DNA of 64,000 nt from Salinisphaera orenii subsp. halophila YIM 95161 (GTDB lineage: Bacteria > Pseudomonadota > Gammaproteobacteria > Nevskiales > Salinisphaeraceae). The DNA is taken from the NCBI RefSeq assembly GCF_003732545.1, contig NZ_AYKF01000132.1, positions 1 through 64,000 of the forward strand, read 5' to 3'. Positions 26,038-35,356 of the stretch are shown in pieces. The stretch's first letter is position 1, and every line of letters starts with the position of its first letter. Below the pieces are notes generated by a model. That model was not told the origin of the DNA and searched no databases. It was given only the letters and a program-made list of their open reading frames with translations. The translations under genes and the position numbers were made by a program.

Positions 26038-27849
26038 ATGGGCTCAACCCAGCGTGAGGCGCGTGCGCTTACCGAGTGGCTCGCCGCATTCGAGACTGCG
26101 CTCGGCAACAACGACGTCGACGCTGTCAGTGCGCTGTTCGCAGATGATTGCTACTGGCGCGATCTGGTCGTGTTCACCTGGAATATCAAGACGCTGGAGG
26201 GCCGCGATTCGATTCGCGACATGCTGGGCGCGATGCTGGGCAACGTGCGCCCCCATGACTTCACGATCGACGGCGAGGCCACCGAACTCGAGGGCGTCGT
26301 GGAAGGCTGGTTTACCTTCAACACCGGCGTAGCCCATGCACAGGGCCATGTCCGCCTGATCAATGGCAAGGCGTGGACCCTGCTCACCGCCATCACGGAT
26401 CTCGTCGATCACCCCGAAGCCACGGGCCATCACCGGCCTCTCGGCACCGTGCACCGGATCGAGCCCGAGCGCCCGAACTGGCTCGAGCGCCAGAAAGAGC
26501 ATCAGGCGCGCCTCGGCCATTCCGAGCAGCCCTATTGCGTGATCGTCGGCGGTGGTCAGGCCGGCATCGCGCTGGCGGCGCGTCTCAAACAGCTGGACGT
26601 ACCGACGCTGGTCGTCGAGCGCAACGAACGGGCCGGCGATTCCTGGCGTAACCGTTACCGATCGCTGTGCCTGCACGACCCGGTCTGGTATGACCATCTG
26701 CCTTATATTCGTTTCCCCGAGAACTGGCCGGTGTTCACGCCCAAGGACAAGATGGGCGATTGGCTGGAGATGTACACCAAGGTGATGGAGCTCGACTACT
26801 GGAGCGCCACGGAATGTAAAAGTGCCCAATACGACGAAACACGCGAGGAATGGCGCGTTGACGTCGAGTTCACCGGCGACGGCGAACGCCAGACGCACAC
26901 GCTGCGGCCCAAGCACCTGATCATGGCCACTGGCGCACTGGGCATGCCCAATGTGCCGGAGATCCCGGGGGCGAGCGATTTTAACGGCACGCTCCACCAC
27001 TCGAGTGAGCACCCCGGCGGCCAGGGGTACGCCGGCAAGCGCTGCATCGTGTTGGGCGCCAACAACTCGGCCCACGATATCGCGGCCGATCTGTGGGCGA
27101 ACGGGGCCGACGTGACCATGATTCAGCGGTCGTCGACACACGTAGTGAAGTCGGATTCGTTCTGCGAACTGTCCCTGGGTGCACTCTATTCCCAGGAAGC
27201 CACCGAGAATGGTCTGGATGTCGATCAGGCCGACATGCTTTTCGCATCGACGCCCTATGCGGTTCTGCCCCAGATGGCCGGCGGGATGGGCGCACTGCTT
27301 CGCGAGCGGGACGCCGATTTTTATGAGCGTCTGGAACAGACCGGGTTCGTGCTCGATTTCGGCGGCGACGACACGGGCCTGCTGATGAAAGCGCTTCGGC
27401 GCGGCGGCGGCTACTACATCGATGTCGGCGCTTCGGAGCTCCTGATCGAGGGCAAGATCGGCTTGCGCAGCCGCGTGAGTATTGACCACATCAAGTCGGA
27501 TTCCGTGGTCCTCACGGATGGTGAGGAGCTGCCGGCGGATGTGATCATCCTCGCGACCGGGTACGGCTCGATGAATAACTTCGCGGCCGAACTGATCTCG
27601 CAGGAGGTGGCCGACCGCGTCGGCAAATGCTGGGGCCTGGGGTCGGATACACCCAAGGATCCCGGCCCCTGGGAAGGCGAACTGCGCAACATGTGGAAAC
27701 CCACGCAGCAACCCGGGCTGTGGTTTCATAGCGGCAATCTGCACCTGTCGCGTCACTACTCGCGTTATCTCGCACTCCAACTCAAGGCGCGAATGGAAGG
27801 CATCGATACCCCGGTGTATGGCATTCCCGAGGTTCACCATCTGGAATGA
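26038..27849 (+). CDS. NTF2/SnoaL-fused flavin-containing monooxygenase (copy 2)
   Basis: A 603-residue paralog of the protein at 8-1810, with the same domain order. An NTF2-like domain (FADDCYWRDLVVFTWNIKT) comes first, an FAD motif IVGGGQAGIALAARL near residue 172, an NADPH motif VLGANNSAHD near 340, and the same C-terminal GLWFHSGNLHLSRHYS. Residues around the flavin are conserved between copies, whereas stretches such as SIPYGIMADFQK versus STPYAVLPQMAG differ, so substrates may differ. It stands alone between a fic gene and a decayed SRAP gene. The strong RBS and the stem-loop leader suggest its own promoter. Its base use is slightly less GC-rich at third positions than copy 1. The substrate is unknown. 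Confidence 0.88.
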   Translation: MGSTQREARALTEWLAAFETALGNNDVDAVSALFADDCYWRDLVVFTWNIKTLEGRDSIRDMLGAMLGNVRPHDFTIDGEATELEGVVEGWFTFNTGVAHAQGHVRLINGKAWTLLTAITDLVDHPEATGHHRPLGTVHRIEPERPNWLERQKEHQARLGHSEQPYCVIVGGGQAGIALAARLKQLDVPTLVVERNERAGDSWRNRYRSLCLHDPVWYDHLPYIRFPENWPVFTPKDKMGDWLEMYTKVMELDYWSATECKSAQYDETREEWRVDVEFTGDGERQTHTLRPKHLIMATGALGMPNVPEIPGASDFNGTLHHSSEHPGGQGYAGKRCIVLGANNSAHDIAADLWANGADVTMIQRSSTHVVKSDSFCELSLGALYSQEATENGLDVDQADMLFASTPYAVLPQMAGGMGALLRERDADFYERLEQTGFVLDFGGDDTGLLMKALRRGGGYYIDVGASELLIEGKIGLRSRVSIDHIKSDSVVLTDGEELPADVIILATGYGSMNNFAAELISQEVADRVGKCWGLGSDTPKDPGPWEGELRNMWKPTQQPGLWFHSGNLHLSRHYSRYLALQLKARMEGIDTPVYGIPEVHHLE

Positions 27850-29106
27850 ACGCTCGCCAGCGTGAGCGTGTCAACTTGCAGCCGCAATTCGTGCCAGGGT
27901 AGCCCGCAGGCAAAGTGCCCGACGGGAGCAATGGCCCAAGATGGCATGGCCTGAAAGGTTTGGCGGTGGCAGTGCGAATGTGCCGCTACCGCCAGCAACT
28001 GCGCACGAGCAACGGCGGCGCCGGCTGGTCGCTCAAATAGGCCAAACAGCCATGCGTCGTTCTTCGCCGGGCTGCCGACACCCGGGGCAAGATGGGCCAA
28101 TTCTCGTCGGCCTTCTAGCGGCTCTCGGCGAGCACCTCATGCAGGTTGTTGGCTGACTGTCGGGATCCAGCCATTGCCTACCGCCTGTCAGCGTAAGCGC
28201 CTGCGGTTGGCGGTCGCGGATATGGGATATGATCGAGATCGGCGTTCGGAACACCGGTCAGAATCGCAAATGTCACCTGCCCGCTGACTTGATGGTCCTT
28301 GGACAGACTTGTGGGGCTTGCTCCAGATCCCGGCAAAGAAGCACGGGTTGGCCTCCTCCGGTCGTATCAGGTGTGGTTGCTTACCCCCTACTCCGCTGCC
28401 ACTCGATCCAATAGTTCGCCGGCAGGTACGCACGCTGATGCACGAAGGCGCGCACCAACAGCCTCCTTTCGTGCGCGGTTTCACTGCGCGCTTGATGGGC
28501 GACAACTTCGTATAGATCGCTTAGTTCGGGATGAACTCCATCAGCTCGCCACTCGATCTGGCATGTGGCAGAGCCAAACTTGCCCTGACACCGCTATACG
28601 ATATCAACAGCCTCCACCCGTTTTTCCTACGGCAAAAACGGTCTGCCGAGCGAGCATGCGCAAGAGAGCGGCGCCAGCGAAAGCGTGGACAGGACTGTGA
28701 CGTGTTTGCCTAATACCCGGCCGCAGATCGGTTGTCGGGTCAGAGCGAGCACGAACGGGCGCTGCAGGAAGACAGCGCGGTTGCGTTCAAGCCCTGTCCA
28801 AGCCGATAAGCGTACCTTTTGATACGCCCCCGCTCGCGCCGTATCTCTGATCGCCCATCCTGCCAGGCAAGGCAGTGACGATTTCTCAGGCGCTGAACCG
28901 CCGCAAGACGGCAGAACGAGGGGCCGACCGGCTTTGAACGTACGGTCGCAACCACGCTCCTCCCCGGTTTGCGATTCGAGTTCGAGTTCTGGTTCGAGAG
29001 ATTCGCGCGGATCAGCCGTTGGCGTCAGGCGATGCCGCAACGCACGGTCGCCCATACAGGGACTTGAGTCGGCCGAATGACCGGAGGCTGGCCACGGCGC
29101 CTATAA
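27850..29106. other. Intergenic stretch apart from the SRAP remnant
   Basis: Outside the SRAP remnant (28050-28740) I see no supported gene. Bases 27850-28050 and 28740-29106 contain only short frames without recognisable families. The right end carries the SOS promoter region of imuA. Confidence 0.4.
28050..28740 (-). pseudogene. Decayed SOS response-associated peptidase (SRAP/YedK-HMCES) gene
   Basis: Read on the minus strand across several frames, this stretch reproduces the SRAP family in order. It begins CGR near 28730, then ARSETAHERRLLVRAFVHQR at 28430-28495 and LPANYWIEWQ. After a frameshift come GKQPHLIRPEEANPCFFAGIWSK (28310-28385) and, after another, QVTFAILTGVPNADLDHI (28229-28281). 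It ends LTLTGGRQWLDPDSQP and ADENWPILPRVS. Multiple indels and an in-frame stop make it non-functional. Intact SRAP shields abasic sites by a Cys2 cross-link; here the initiating MCGR is also eroded. It lies divergently beside the imuA-imuB-dnaE2 cassette, where SRAP genes often occur. Confidence 0.75.
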
Positions 29107-29122
29107 CTGTATATAAATACAG
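29107..29122. promoter_or_regulatory. LexA (SOS) box of the imuA-imuB-dnaE2 operon
   Basis: CTGTATATAAATACAG matches the gammaproteobacterial LexA consensus CTGT-N8-ACAG with the preferred AT core. It ends two bases before the imuA ATG, so a bound LexA would cover the transcription or translation start. Confidence 0.9.
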
Positions 29123-29124
29123 TC

Positions 29125-29907
29125 ATGCGATCCGCGCGACCCATCAAGACACAGCGCCGCCATTCGTTGCCGGGCGACACGAGCCAGTGGCAGCGACTGG
29201 GGCTGCGCCGGGCCAGTCAGCAGGCGCGTCAGTCCATCGTGGGCAGCAGCTGGAGTGCCCTCGATCGCCTGCTGCCGGGTGGCGGCTATCCGGCCCACGC
29301 CGTGACGGAGTTTCTGGTCGAGACGGCCGGGACGGGCGAATTCAGTCTGCTCCTGACGTGTCTTGGGCAACGGCTGAGTGCGCATCCCGACAGCCGAATC
29401 GGTCTGGTCGCCCCGCCCCGCCCGCTCAATGCCCCGGCGCTGGCGGCCCAGGGGCTGGATATCCGGCGCCTGCCGCTGATCGCCGGCGGGAATGACGGTG
29501 AATGTGTCTGGGCCATCGAGCAGATGGCGCGCTCGGGCGGCTTCGTGGGCTTCGTGTTCTGGTCTGACGGCCTGACGAACACGGCCCTGCGCAAGCTGCA
29601 ACTGGCCGCCGAGAACGCCGCCTGCCCGATCTTCGTCTATCGCGATCTGGCCTGCGCCGGGCAGCGCTCGCCGGCGGCCCTTCGGCTTGCGATCACCCGG
29701 GGCGACCGAGGCCAGCGGATCGAGGTCCGCAAATGTCGCGGTCCGGCCGGCGCCCGCCTCGACGGTCTGCAGCCGGGTCCTGACCGGCCCTGGATCTTCA
29801 TGCCCGAGTCGTCGCCCGCGACCCGAGGATTCGAAACCCATGCCGAGGCCTGCAATGACGACGGCACTGTGGCTCGCTCTGCGTTTCCCCCACTGGCCCC
29901 TCGATAG
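29125..29907 (+). CDS. imuA: Mutasome accessory protein ImuA
   Basis: RecA-like accessory factor of 260 residues in the DNA-damage mutasome with ImuB and DnaE2. The core SALDRLLPGGGYPAHAVTEFLVETAGTGEFSLLL aligns with ImuA, where a Walker-like loop lacks the GKT of RecA. Later VFWSDGLTNTALRKLQLAAE and CPIFVYRD are typical. It is the first gene of the operon and is preceded directly by a LexA box; no ribosome-binding site fits between the box and the ATG, so translation may be leaderless. It overlaps imuB by 53 bases. Confidence 0.86.
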   Translation: MRSARPIKTQRRHSLPGDTSQWQRLGLRRASQQARQSIVGSSWSALDRLLPGGGYPAHAVTEFLVETAGTGEFSLLLTCLGQRLSAHPDSRIGLVAPPRPLNAPALAAQGLDIRRLPLIAGGNDGECVWAIEQMARSGGFVGFVFWSDGLTNTALRKLQLAAENAACPIFVYRDLACAGQRSPAALRLAITRGDRGQRIEVRKCRGPAGARLDGLQPGPDRPWIFMPESSPATRGFETHAEACNDDGTVARSAFPPLAPR

Positions 29908-31306
29908 CCGCACCGGGGAAACGGCCGACGGTTCGTGGCTGGTGGTCGAGACCCGCGGCAGCCGCTGCTTCGTGGTCGCGGCCACGGCCGATGCGGTGGC
30001 CGCCGGTGTGCGCCATGGCATGGACCTGGCGGATGCACGACTGCGACAGCCGGATGCCGGCGTGCTGTCGCGTCGTCCGGCCGGCGAGCGGGCCGCCCTG
30101 ACGCGTCTGGCCGGCTGGGCCTGGCAATACAGCGATCACGTGCACCTCGCCTGCGCCGGCGAGCCGCCATACGACACCGCCGGCGGCAGCCATCTCGTGT
30201 TCGAGATCGGGGCCAGTCTGCGTCTGTTCGGCGGCCGGCGCGCGCTGCGCCGGCGCATCGCGTTGGATCTGAAGCGCTTCGGCCATCGCCATGTAGCCGG
30301 TATCGACAGCACGCCGCAGGTCGCCCTGGCACGAACCCGCGCGCCCCGATCCCGGGCGCGGATAGAGCGGGCGGCACTGCCGCTGTCCTGTCTGGCCCTC
30401 GACGCGGGCACGCTCGCCTCGCTGCAGGCCAGCGGCTTCCGAACGCTCGGCGAACTGCTCGCGCTGCCCCCGGCCACCCTGATGCGGCGTTACGGCGCCG
30501 CCCTGCTCGATGATCTGGACCGGCTCCAGGGCCACAGGCCGCACGGCCTGCCCCTGTATCGACTGCCCGCCCGCTATCGCACCCGTCACGAACTCACCGG
30601 CGCCGTGGTCACGACCCAGGGGCTGGTCTTCGTGCTGCGGCGTGTTCTCGCCGATCTGGCCGCGTTCCTGCGCGGCGCCGACGCCGCCATCCAGCATCTG
30701 CGGCTCATCCTCATCCACGAGGACGATAGCCGCACTCGACTGGATCTGCGCCTGAACAGCCCGGCCCACGACGCCGCGCACTTCGAGCGGGTGGTTAACG
30801 ATCGCCTGACCCGGGTCGAGCTGACGGCCCCGGTGGTCGAGATCGGCCTGGCCAGCGAACGCCTGCGACGGCGCGAGCAGGCCCAGAGCCAGCTCTTGTC
30901 AGAGGCCGCCCGGCCGGGCGTCGAGCCGGGCGCATGGCCGGCCGTGCTCGACCGGCTGCGCGCCCGGCTCGGGCACGACGCCGTCGGGTGGCTGCACGCG
31001 CCGGACGCGCATCGCCCCGAAAAAGCCAGCGCCACAGGCGATCGGCCGCCGATCGAAGCGCCGACCGGCAACGCCATGCGGCCGCTGTGGCTCTACGCGC
31101 ATCCCCGGCCGATCGCGGCACCGGAGACGCTGACCTTCATCGCCGGCCCCGAGCGCATCGAAAGCGGCTGGTGGGACGCGCAGGCCGTGCGCCGCGACTA
31201 TTATCGGGCCCGCGACCGGCGCGGCCGCCTGCTCTGGATCTATCGCGATCTCGACGCGGCCCGCGGCGGTCCGTCGCCCTACTATCTGCACGGCCTGTTC
31301 GGATGA
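29855..31306 (+). CDS. imuB: Y-family polymerase-like protein ImuB
   Basis: Catalytically dead Y-family polymerase homolog of 483 residues that links DnaE2 to the sliding clamp during SOS mutagenesis. The start reads LWLALRFPHWPLD, so the first catalytic Asp pair of active DinB/UmuC enzymes is absent, as expected for ImuB. The finger/palm region holds RCFVVAATADAVAAGVRHGMDLADAR, then the helix-hairpin-helix part GFRTLGELLALPPATLMRRYG and a little-finger part. The C-terminal RDYYRARDRRGRLLWIYRD is the ImuB tail. ATG 29855 follows a GAGG; upstream frame belongs to imuA. It shares ATGA with dnaE2. Confidence 0.92.
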   Translation: MTTALWLALRFPHWPLDSRTGETADGSWLVVETRGSRCFVVAATADAVAAGVRHGMDLADARLRQPDAGVLSRRPAGERAALTRLAGWAWQYSDHVHLACAGEPPYDTAGGSHLVFEIGASLRLFGGRRALRRRIALDLKRFGHRHVAGIDSTPQVALARTRAPRSRARIERAALPLSCLALDAGTLASLQASGFRTLGELLALPPATLMRRYGAALLDDLDRLQGHRPHGLPLYRLPARYRTRHELTGAVVTTQGLVFVLRRVLADLAAFLRGADAAIQHLRLILIHEDDSRTRLDLRLNSPAHDAAHFERVVNDRLTRVELTAPVVEIGLASERLRRREQAQSQLLSEAARPGVEPGAWPAVLDRLRARLGHDAVGWLHAPDAHRPEKASATGDRPPIEAPTGNAMRPLWLYAHPRPIAAPETLTFIAGPERIESGWWDAQAVRRDYYRARDRRGRLLWIYRDLDAARGGPSPYYLHGLFG

Positions 31307-34300
31307 GCGCAACGCACGCCGAGCTGTGCTGCCTGTCCGCGTTTTCCTTCCAGCGCGGCGCCTCGACCCCGGAGGAGCTCGTCGCCCGGGCCGCGGCACT
31401 CGGCTACGAGGCCATCGCGCTGACCGACGAGGCCAGCCTGGCCGGTGCCGTACGCGCCCTGCAGACCGCCGAAAAGATCGGCATCAAGCTCATTCTCGGG
31501 GCGCGCTTCACCTGCAGCGACGGCGTCACGCTGGGTGTCCTGGTGCGCAACCGCCACGGCTACACTCGTCTCTGCCAGTTGATCACCACCGCCCGGCGAC
31601 GGGCGGACAAGGGCGGCTATCGCATCGAACGGGCGGACTTCGAGGCCATGGATCTCGACGACTGCTGGCTGATCGTCCTGCCCGAGCACGACACCCCGCC
31701 CGGGCCCGCGCTGCACGCCACCCTCGCCTGGCTGGCCACGCGCTACCCGGGTACCGCCCGGATCGCCCTGGCGCTGCATCGACGGGTTCGTGATACGGCC
31801 CACAGGGATACGCTGGCCGCCCTGCGCGCCCAGTACGGCCTGCCGCTGATCGCCACGGGCGATGTCCACATGCACAGCCGCGCGCGGCGTGCCCTGCAGG
31901 ATGTATTCACCGCCCTGCGCCACGGCACCACGGTCGCCGCGGCCGGCACCCGGCTGGCCGGCAACGGCGAACGCTACCTGCGTCCGGTCGCCACCCTGCA
32001 CCGGCTCTATCCGGCCGCAGCGCTGGCGGCCGCGCGCCGGGTGGCCGCGGACTGCGATTTCTCGCTGCGCGAGATCCACTACGACTACCCGGCGGAACTG
32101 GTGCCGGCCGGCGAGACCGCCCTGTCGCATCTGCGTCGTCTGGTCGAACGCGGCAGCGCGCGACGCTGGCCGCAGGGGCCGAGCCCGCGCCTGCGCCGGC
32201 AGATCGAGCACGAACTGGCGCTGATCGGCGAAATGAACTATCCGCACTATTTCCTCACCGTGCACGACATCGTCGCTCATGCCCGCAGCCGGGACATTCT
32301 CTGCCAGGGCCGCGGCTCGTCGGCCAATTCGGTGGTCTGCTTCTGCCTGGGCATCACCGAGGTCGATCCAGCCCGCCACGAGCTGCTGTTCGAGCGCTTC
32401 ATCTCCCGCGATCGCGACGAACCGCCGGACATCGACGTGGACTTCGAGCACGAGCGCCGCGAGGAGGTCATCCAGTACATCTACCGCAAGTACGGCCGCG
32501 GCCGGGCCGCGCTCGCGGCCACCGTCATCCATTACCGGCCGCGCAGCGCCATGCGCGACGTGGGCCGGGCCATGGGTCTGAGCGCGGACGGCATCGACAC
32601 CCTGGCCTCGGCGCTATCCAGCCGCAGCGCCGACGGCACGCTGGCTGCGCAGCTGGCCGAGCGGGGGATCGACATCGGCCAGCGCAGCCTCGAACGCATC
32701 CTCTGGCTGGTGGACGACCTGATCGGCTTCCCGCGCCATCTGTCCCAGCACGTGGGCGGTTTCGTGCTCTCCGACCGGCCGCTCGAGGAACTGGTGCCGG
32801 TGGAGAACGCGGCGATGGCCGAACGCACCATCATCCAGTGGGACAAGGACGATCTTGAGGCCGTCGGCCTGCTCAAGATCGACGTGCTGGCGCTGGGCAT
32901 GCTCACCTGCATCCGTCGCTGTCTGGACCTCGTCGAAGCGAGCCGCGGCGTGCGCTGGACGATGGCGGAGATTCCCGGCGGCGATACCGCCACCTACGAC
33001 ATGATCAGCGCCGCCGATACGGTGGGGGTGTTCCAGATCGAGTCCCGCGCCCAGATGAGCATGCTGCCGCGGCTCCGGCCCCGGCGTTTCTTCGACCTGG
33101 TGGTGGAGGTCGCCATCGTGCGGCCGGGCCCGATCCAGGGCGGCATGGTCCACCCCTATCTGCTCAACCGGGCACGGGATCCCGCCGAGATCGAATATCC
33201 CAGCGAGGCGCTGCGCGGCGTGCTCGAACGCACCCACGGCGTGCCCATCTTTCAGGAGCAGGTGATGAAGATCGCCATGGTCGCGGCCGACTTCAGCGCT
33301 GCGGAAGCCGACGGCCTGCGCCGTTCGATGGCGGCCTGGAAGAAGAAAGGGGGCCTGGAGCCCTGGCGCGAACGCCTGAAGCGCGGCATGCGCGACAACG
33401 GCTATGCCGACGAATTCGCCGACCGCATCTTCGAACAGATCAAGGGCTTCGGCAGCTACGGCTTTCCCGAGTCCCACGCGGTGAGTTTCGCCCTGCTGGT
33501 CTATGTCTCGTCGTATCTGAAATGCCACGAGCCGGCCGCCTTCGCGGCCGCCCTGCTCAACAGCCAGCCGATGGGCTTCTATGCGCCTGCCCAGATCGTG
33601 GCCGATGCCCGCCGCCACAGCGTCGCGGTACGCCCGACCGACGTGCGCCATTCGCACGTCGACTGCAGCCTGGAGGCCGAGCCCGGCGTCGCCGCGGCCG
33701 CCGGCGATCGGCCGGCGCTGCGCCTCGGACTGCGGCTGGTGCGCGGCCTGGCCCCGGCCGCGGCCGAACGCATCGCCGCCGCACGCGCCGAGGCGCCCTT
33801 TCAGAGCGTCGCCGACCTGGTCCAGCGGGCACGGCTCGACCGCCGCGCCCGCAACGCCCTCGCCCGCGCCGATGCCCTGCGCGGACTGGCCGGACACCGC
33901 CACAGCGCCCAGTGGCAGATCGCCGCCACCGGCGTCCAGGACGATCTGTTCGCCGGCCTGGATGCGCCCGAGCCGTCGGTGACGCTGGCCGAGCCGCGCG
34001 AAGCCGCCGACATCGTCGCCGACTACGCCAGCACCGGCCTGACCCTGCGCCGCCATCCGATGGCCCTGCTGCGCGACCGGCTGCGCGCCACCGGCGTGCT
34101 CTGCGCGGCCGACTTCAACCGTCAGGCCGACGGCCGCAACGTGCATGTGGCCGGGATCGTGACCATGCGCCAGCGCCCCGGCAGCGCCAAGGGCACCACG
34201 TTCGTCACGCTGGAGGACGAGACCGGACAGGTGAATCTGATCATCCATGCCCGCCTGCTGGCGCGCTATCGGGTGGCGGTCGTGAGCGCCCGGCTGCTGC

Positions 34301-34416
34301 GGGTGCTCGGCGTCATGCAGCGCAACGGGCCGGTCACCCACTGCGTGGCGCGGCATATCATCGACGACACTCCGCTGCTGGGCCAGCTCGACGTGCGGTC
34401 ACGGGATTTTCACTGA
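31303..34416 (+). CDS. dnaE2: Error-prone DNA polymerase DnaE2 (ImuC)
   Basis: C-family polymerase of 1037 residues that performs translesion synthesis in the SOS mutasome. It has an N-terminal PHP domain (AELCCLSAFSFQRGAS, GYEAIALTDE, ATGDVHMHSR). The palm follows with CQGRGSSANSVVCFCLGITEVDP and PDIDVDFEHERREEV, whose Asp residues form the active site, and KGFGSYGFPESHAVSFALLVY. A helix-hairpin-helix and an OB fold (VHVAGIVTMRQRPGSAKGTTFVTLEDE) close the protein. Length matches DnaE2 rather than the about 1160-residue DnaE1. ATG 31303 sits in an ATGA with the imuB stop; the frame upstream belongs to imuB. Confidence 0.95.
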   Translation: MSATHAELCCLSAFSFQRGASTPEELVARAAALGYEAIALTDEASLAGAVRALQTAEKIGIKLILGARFTCSDGVTLGVLVRNRHGYTRLCQLITTARRRADKGGYRIERADFEAMDLDDCWLIVLPEHDTPPGPALHATLAWLATRYPGTARIALALHRRVRDTAHRDTLAALRAQYGLPLIATGDVHMHSRARRALQDVFTALRHGTTVAAAGTRLAGNGERYLRPVATLHRLYPAAALAAARRVAADCDFSLREIHYDYPAELVPAGETALSHLRRLVERGSARRWPQGPSPRLRRQIEHELALIGEMNYPHYFLTVHDIVAHARSRDILCQGRGSSANSVVCFCLGITEVDPARHELLFERFISRDRDEPPDIDVDFEHERREEVIQYIYRKYGRGRAALAATVIHYRPRSAMRDVGRAMGLSADGIDTLASALSSRSADGTLAAQLAERGIDIGQRSLERILWLVDDLIGFPRHLSQHVGGFVLSDRPLEELVPVENAAMAERTIIQWDKDDLEAVGLLKIDVLALGMLTCIRRCLDLVEASRGVRWTMAEIPGGDTATYDMISAADTVGVFQIESRAQMSMLPRLRPRRFFDLVVEVAIVRPGPIQGGMVHPYLLNRARDPAEIEYPSEALRGVLERTHGVPIFQEQVMKIAMVAADFSAAEADGLRRSMAAWKKKGGLEPWRERLKRGMRDNGYADEFADRIFEQIKGFGSYGFPESHAVSFALLVYVSSYLKCHEPAAFAAALLNSQPMGFYAPAQIVADARRHSVAVRPTDVRHSHVDCSLEAEPGVAAAAGDRPALRLGLRLVRGLAPAAAERIAAARAEAPFQSVADLVQRARLDRRARNALARADALRGLAGHRHSAQWQIAATGVQDDLFAGLDAPEPSVTLAEPREAADIVADYASTGLTLRRHPMALLRDRLRATGVLCAADFNRQADGRNVHVAGIVTMRQRPGSAKGTTFVTLEDETGQVNLIIHARLLARYRVAVVSARLLRVLGVMQRNGPVTHCVARHIIDDTPLLGQLDVRSRDFH

Positions 34417-35356
34417 CGGCCTCGGCCGCGTGTCAGGGGGGCGGGCCGGTATGCCCGCGGGCCAAATCATCGCCGCGGACTGGATTCGCCCTTGCGACAT
34501 CGCCGGTCTCGCATCGCAGGCGTACGCATTCGCGCCGGCGAGCCCAGGTTAGATGCCGGCAGGCCAATCCGACCCCGATCGGCCGCGGCACACGCCGGCC
34601 GACTCGTTCACCCGTGACGGCCAGCCAACGCTCCGGGCCATAACGCCGCCAGGCCACGCGACGGCGCCGCATCGACAACGCGGCATCGAAACCGCAGGTT
34701 GGATCGATTGCATTAATGCCGGAAGGCAGTCGACACGACAAGAGCCCGGTGGCGGCCACTGGCGAACCTGCATGCCGGATGCGCGCCGCACCGGTTCGCT
34801 TGCGGGCCGTGCGAATTCGCCATGTCGCCGGAGCCTCCGTTTCGCCCATGGTCATGCCAGTCCCCGGGCAAGCGATGGCCGGGTGGCGGCGGCTCGCACG
34901 CACCGTCGCGGCCCTGCAGCGACGCCGCGCAGCGCCGCCGACACTCGATTCTCGACTTAGTCCGCGGACGTCAGGGCCTATCAACATTGCATTCGAGCGC
35001 CGCATTGGAGACCGTACATGGTGCGCGGCAAGGCGCGAATTGCCGATCGTGGCGAGCCACGATCCAGGCGGGCAACGCCGCAGCGCGGGATGTGTGACCC
35101 AACCCGAAAAGCCAAGCGCTGTGGCACGACAATCCAGCGTTGTTGCACGTTGGCACAATGACTGCCCGGCGCGCATGACGCCCCGACTTGCCGCACCACG
35201 ACGCTCGGCACGGCCTCGCATGAAGCGTTAACCGCCCCAGCCCGAGCGCCGAGGCGACATCGCCGCCTTTGCTGGCCGGCCGACCCACGGTGATGTGCCC
35301 AACCCTGGCGTCGTCCCCGCCAGGCTGCGACGACGGCCCCAAGGCGGAACAGGAAG
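34417..35356. other. 940-base stretch without a recognisable gene, with two adjacent hairpins
   Basis: No real gene seen. A 262-codon minus-strand frame (34433-35221) exists, but its Arg-rich, low-order sequence matches no family and has no good start. CGGCAA/TTGCCG (35026-35045) and GATCGTGG-CGAG-CCACGATC (35045-35064) are two hairpins placed end to end. The right end runs into the 3' end of the VOC gene. It could hold an RNA gene or decayed DNA; neither can be shown. Confidence 0.35.

Noticed and set aside
28627-29055. Minus-strand frame of 142 codons upstream of imuA
   Set aside because: No recognisable family; it merely runs into the start of the SRAP remnant (the CGR) and has no good start.
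34433-35221. Minus-strand frame of 262 codons after dnaE2
   Set aside because: Arg-rich sequence with no family resemblance, no ribosome-binding site and overlapping frames of similar length on the other strand.
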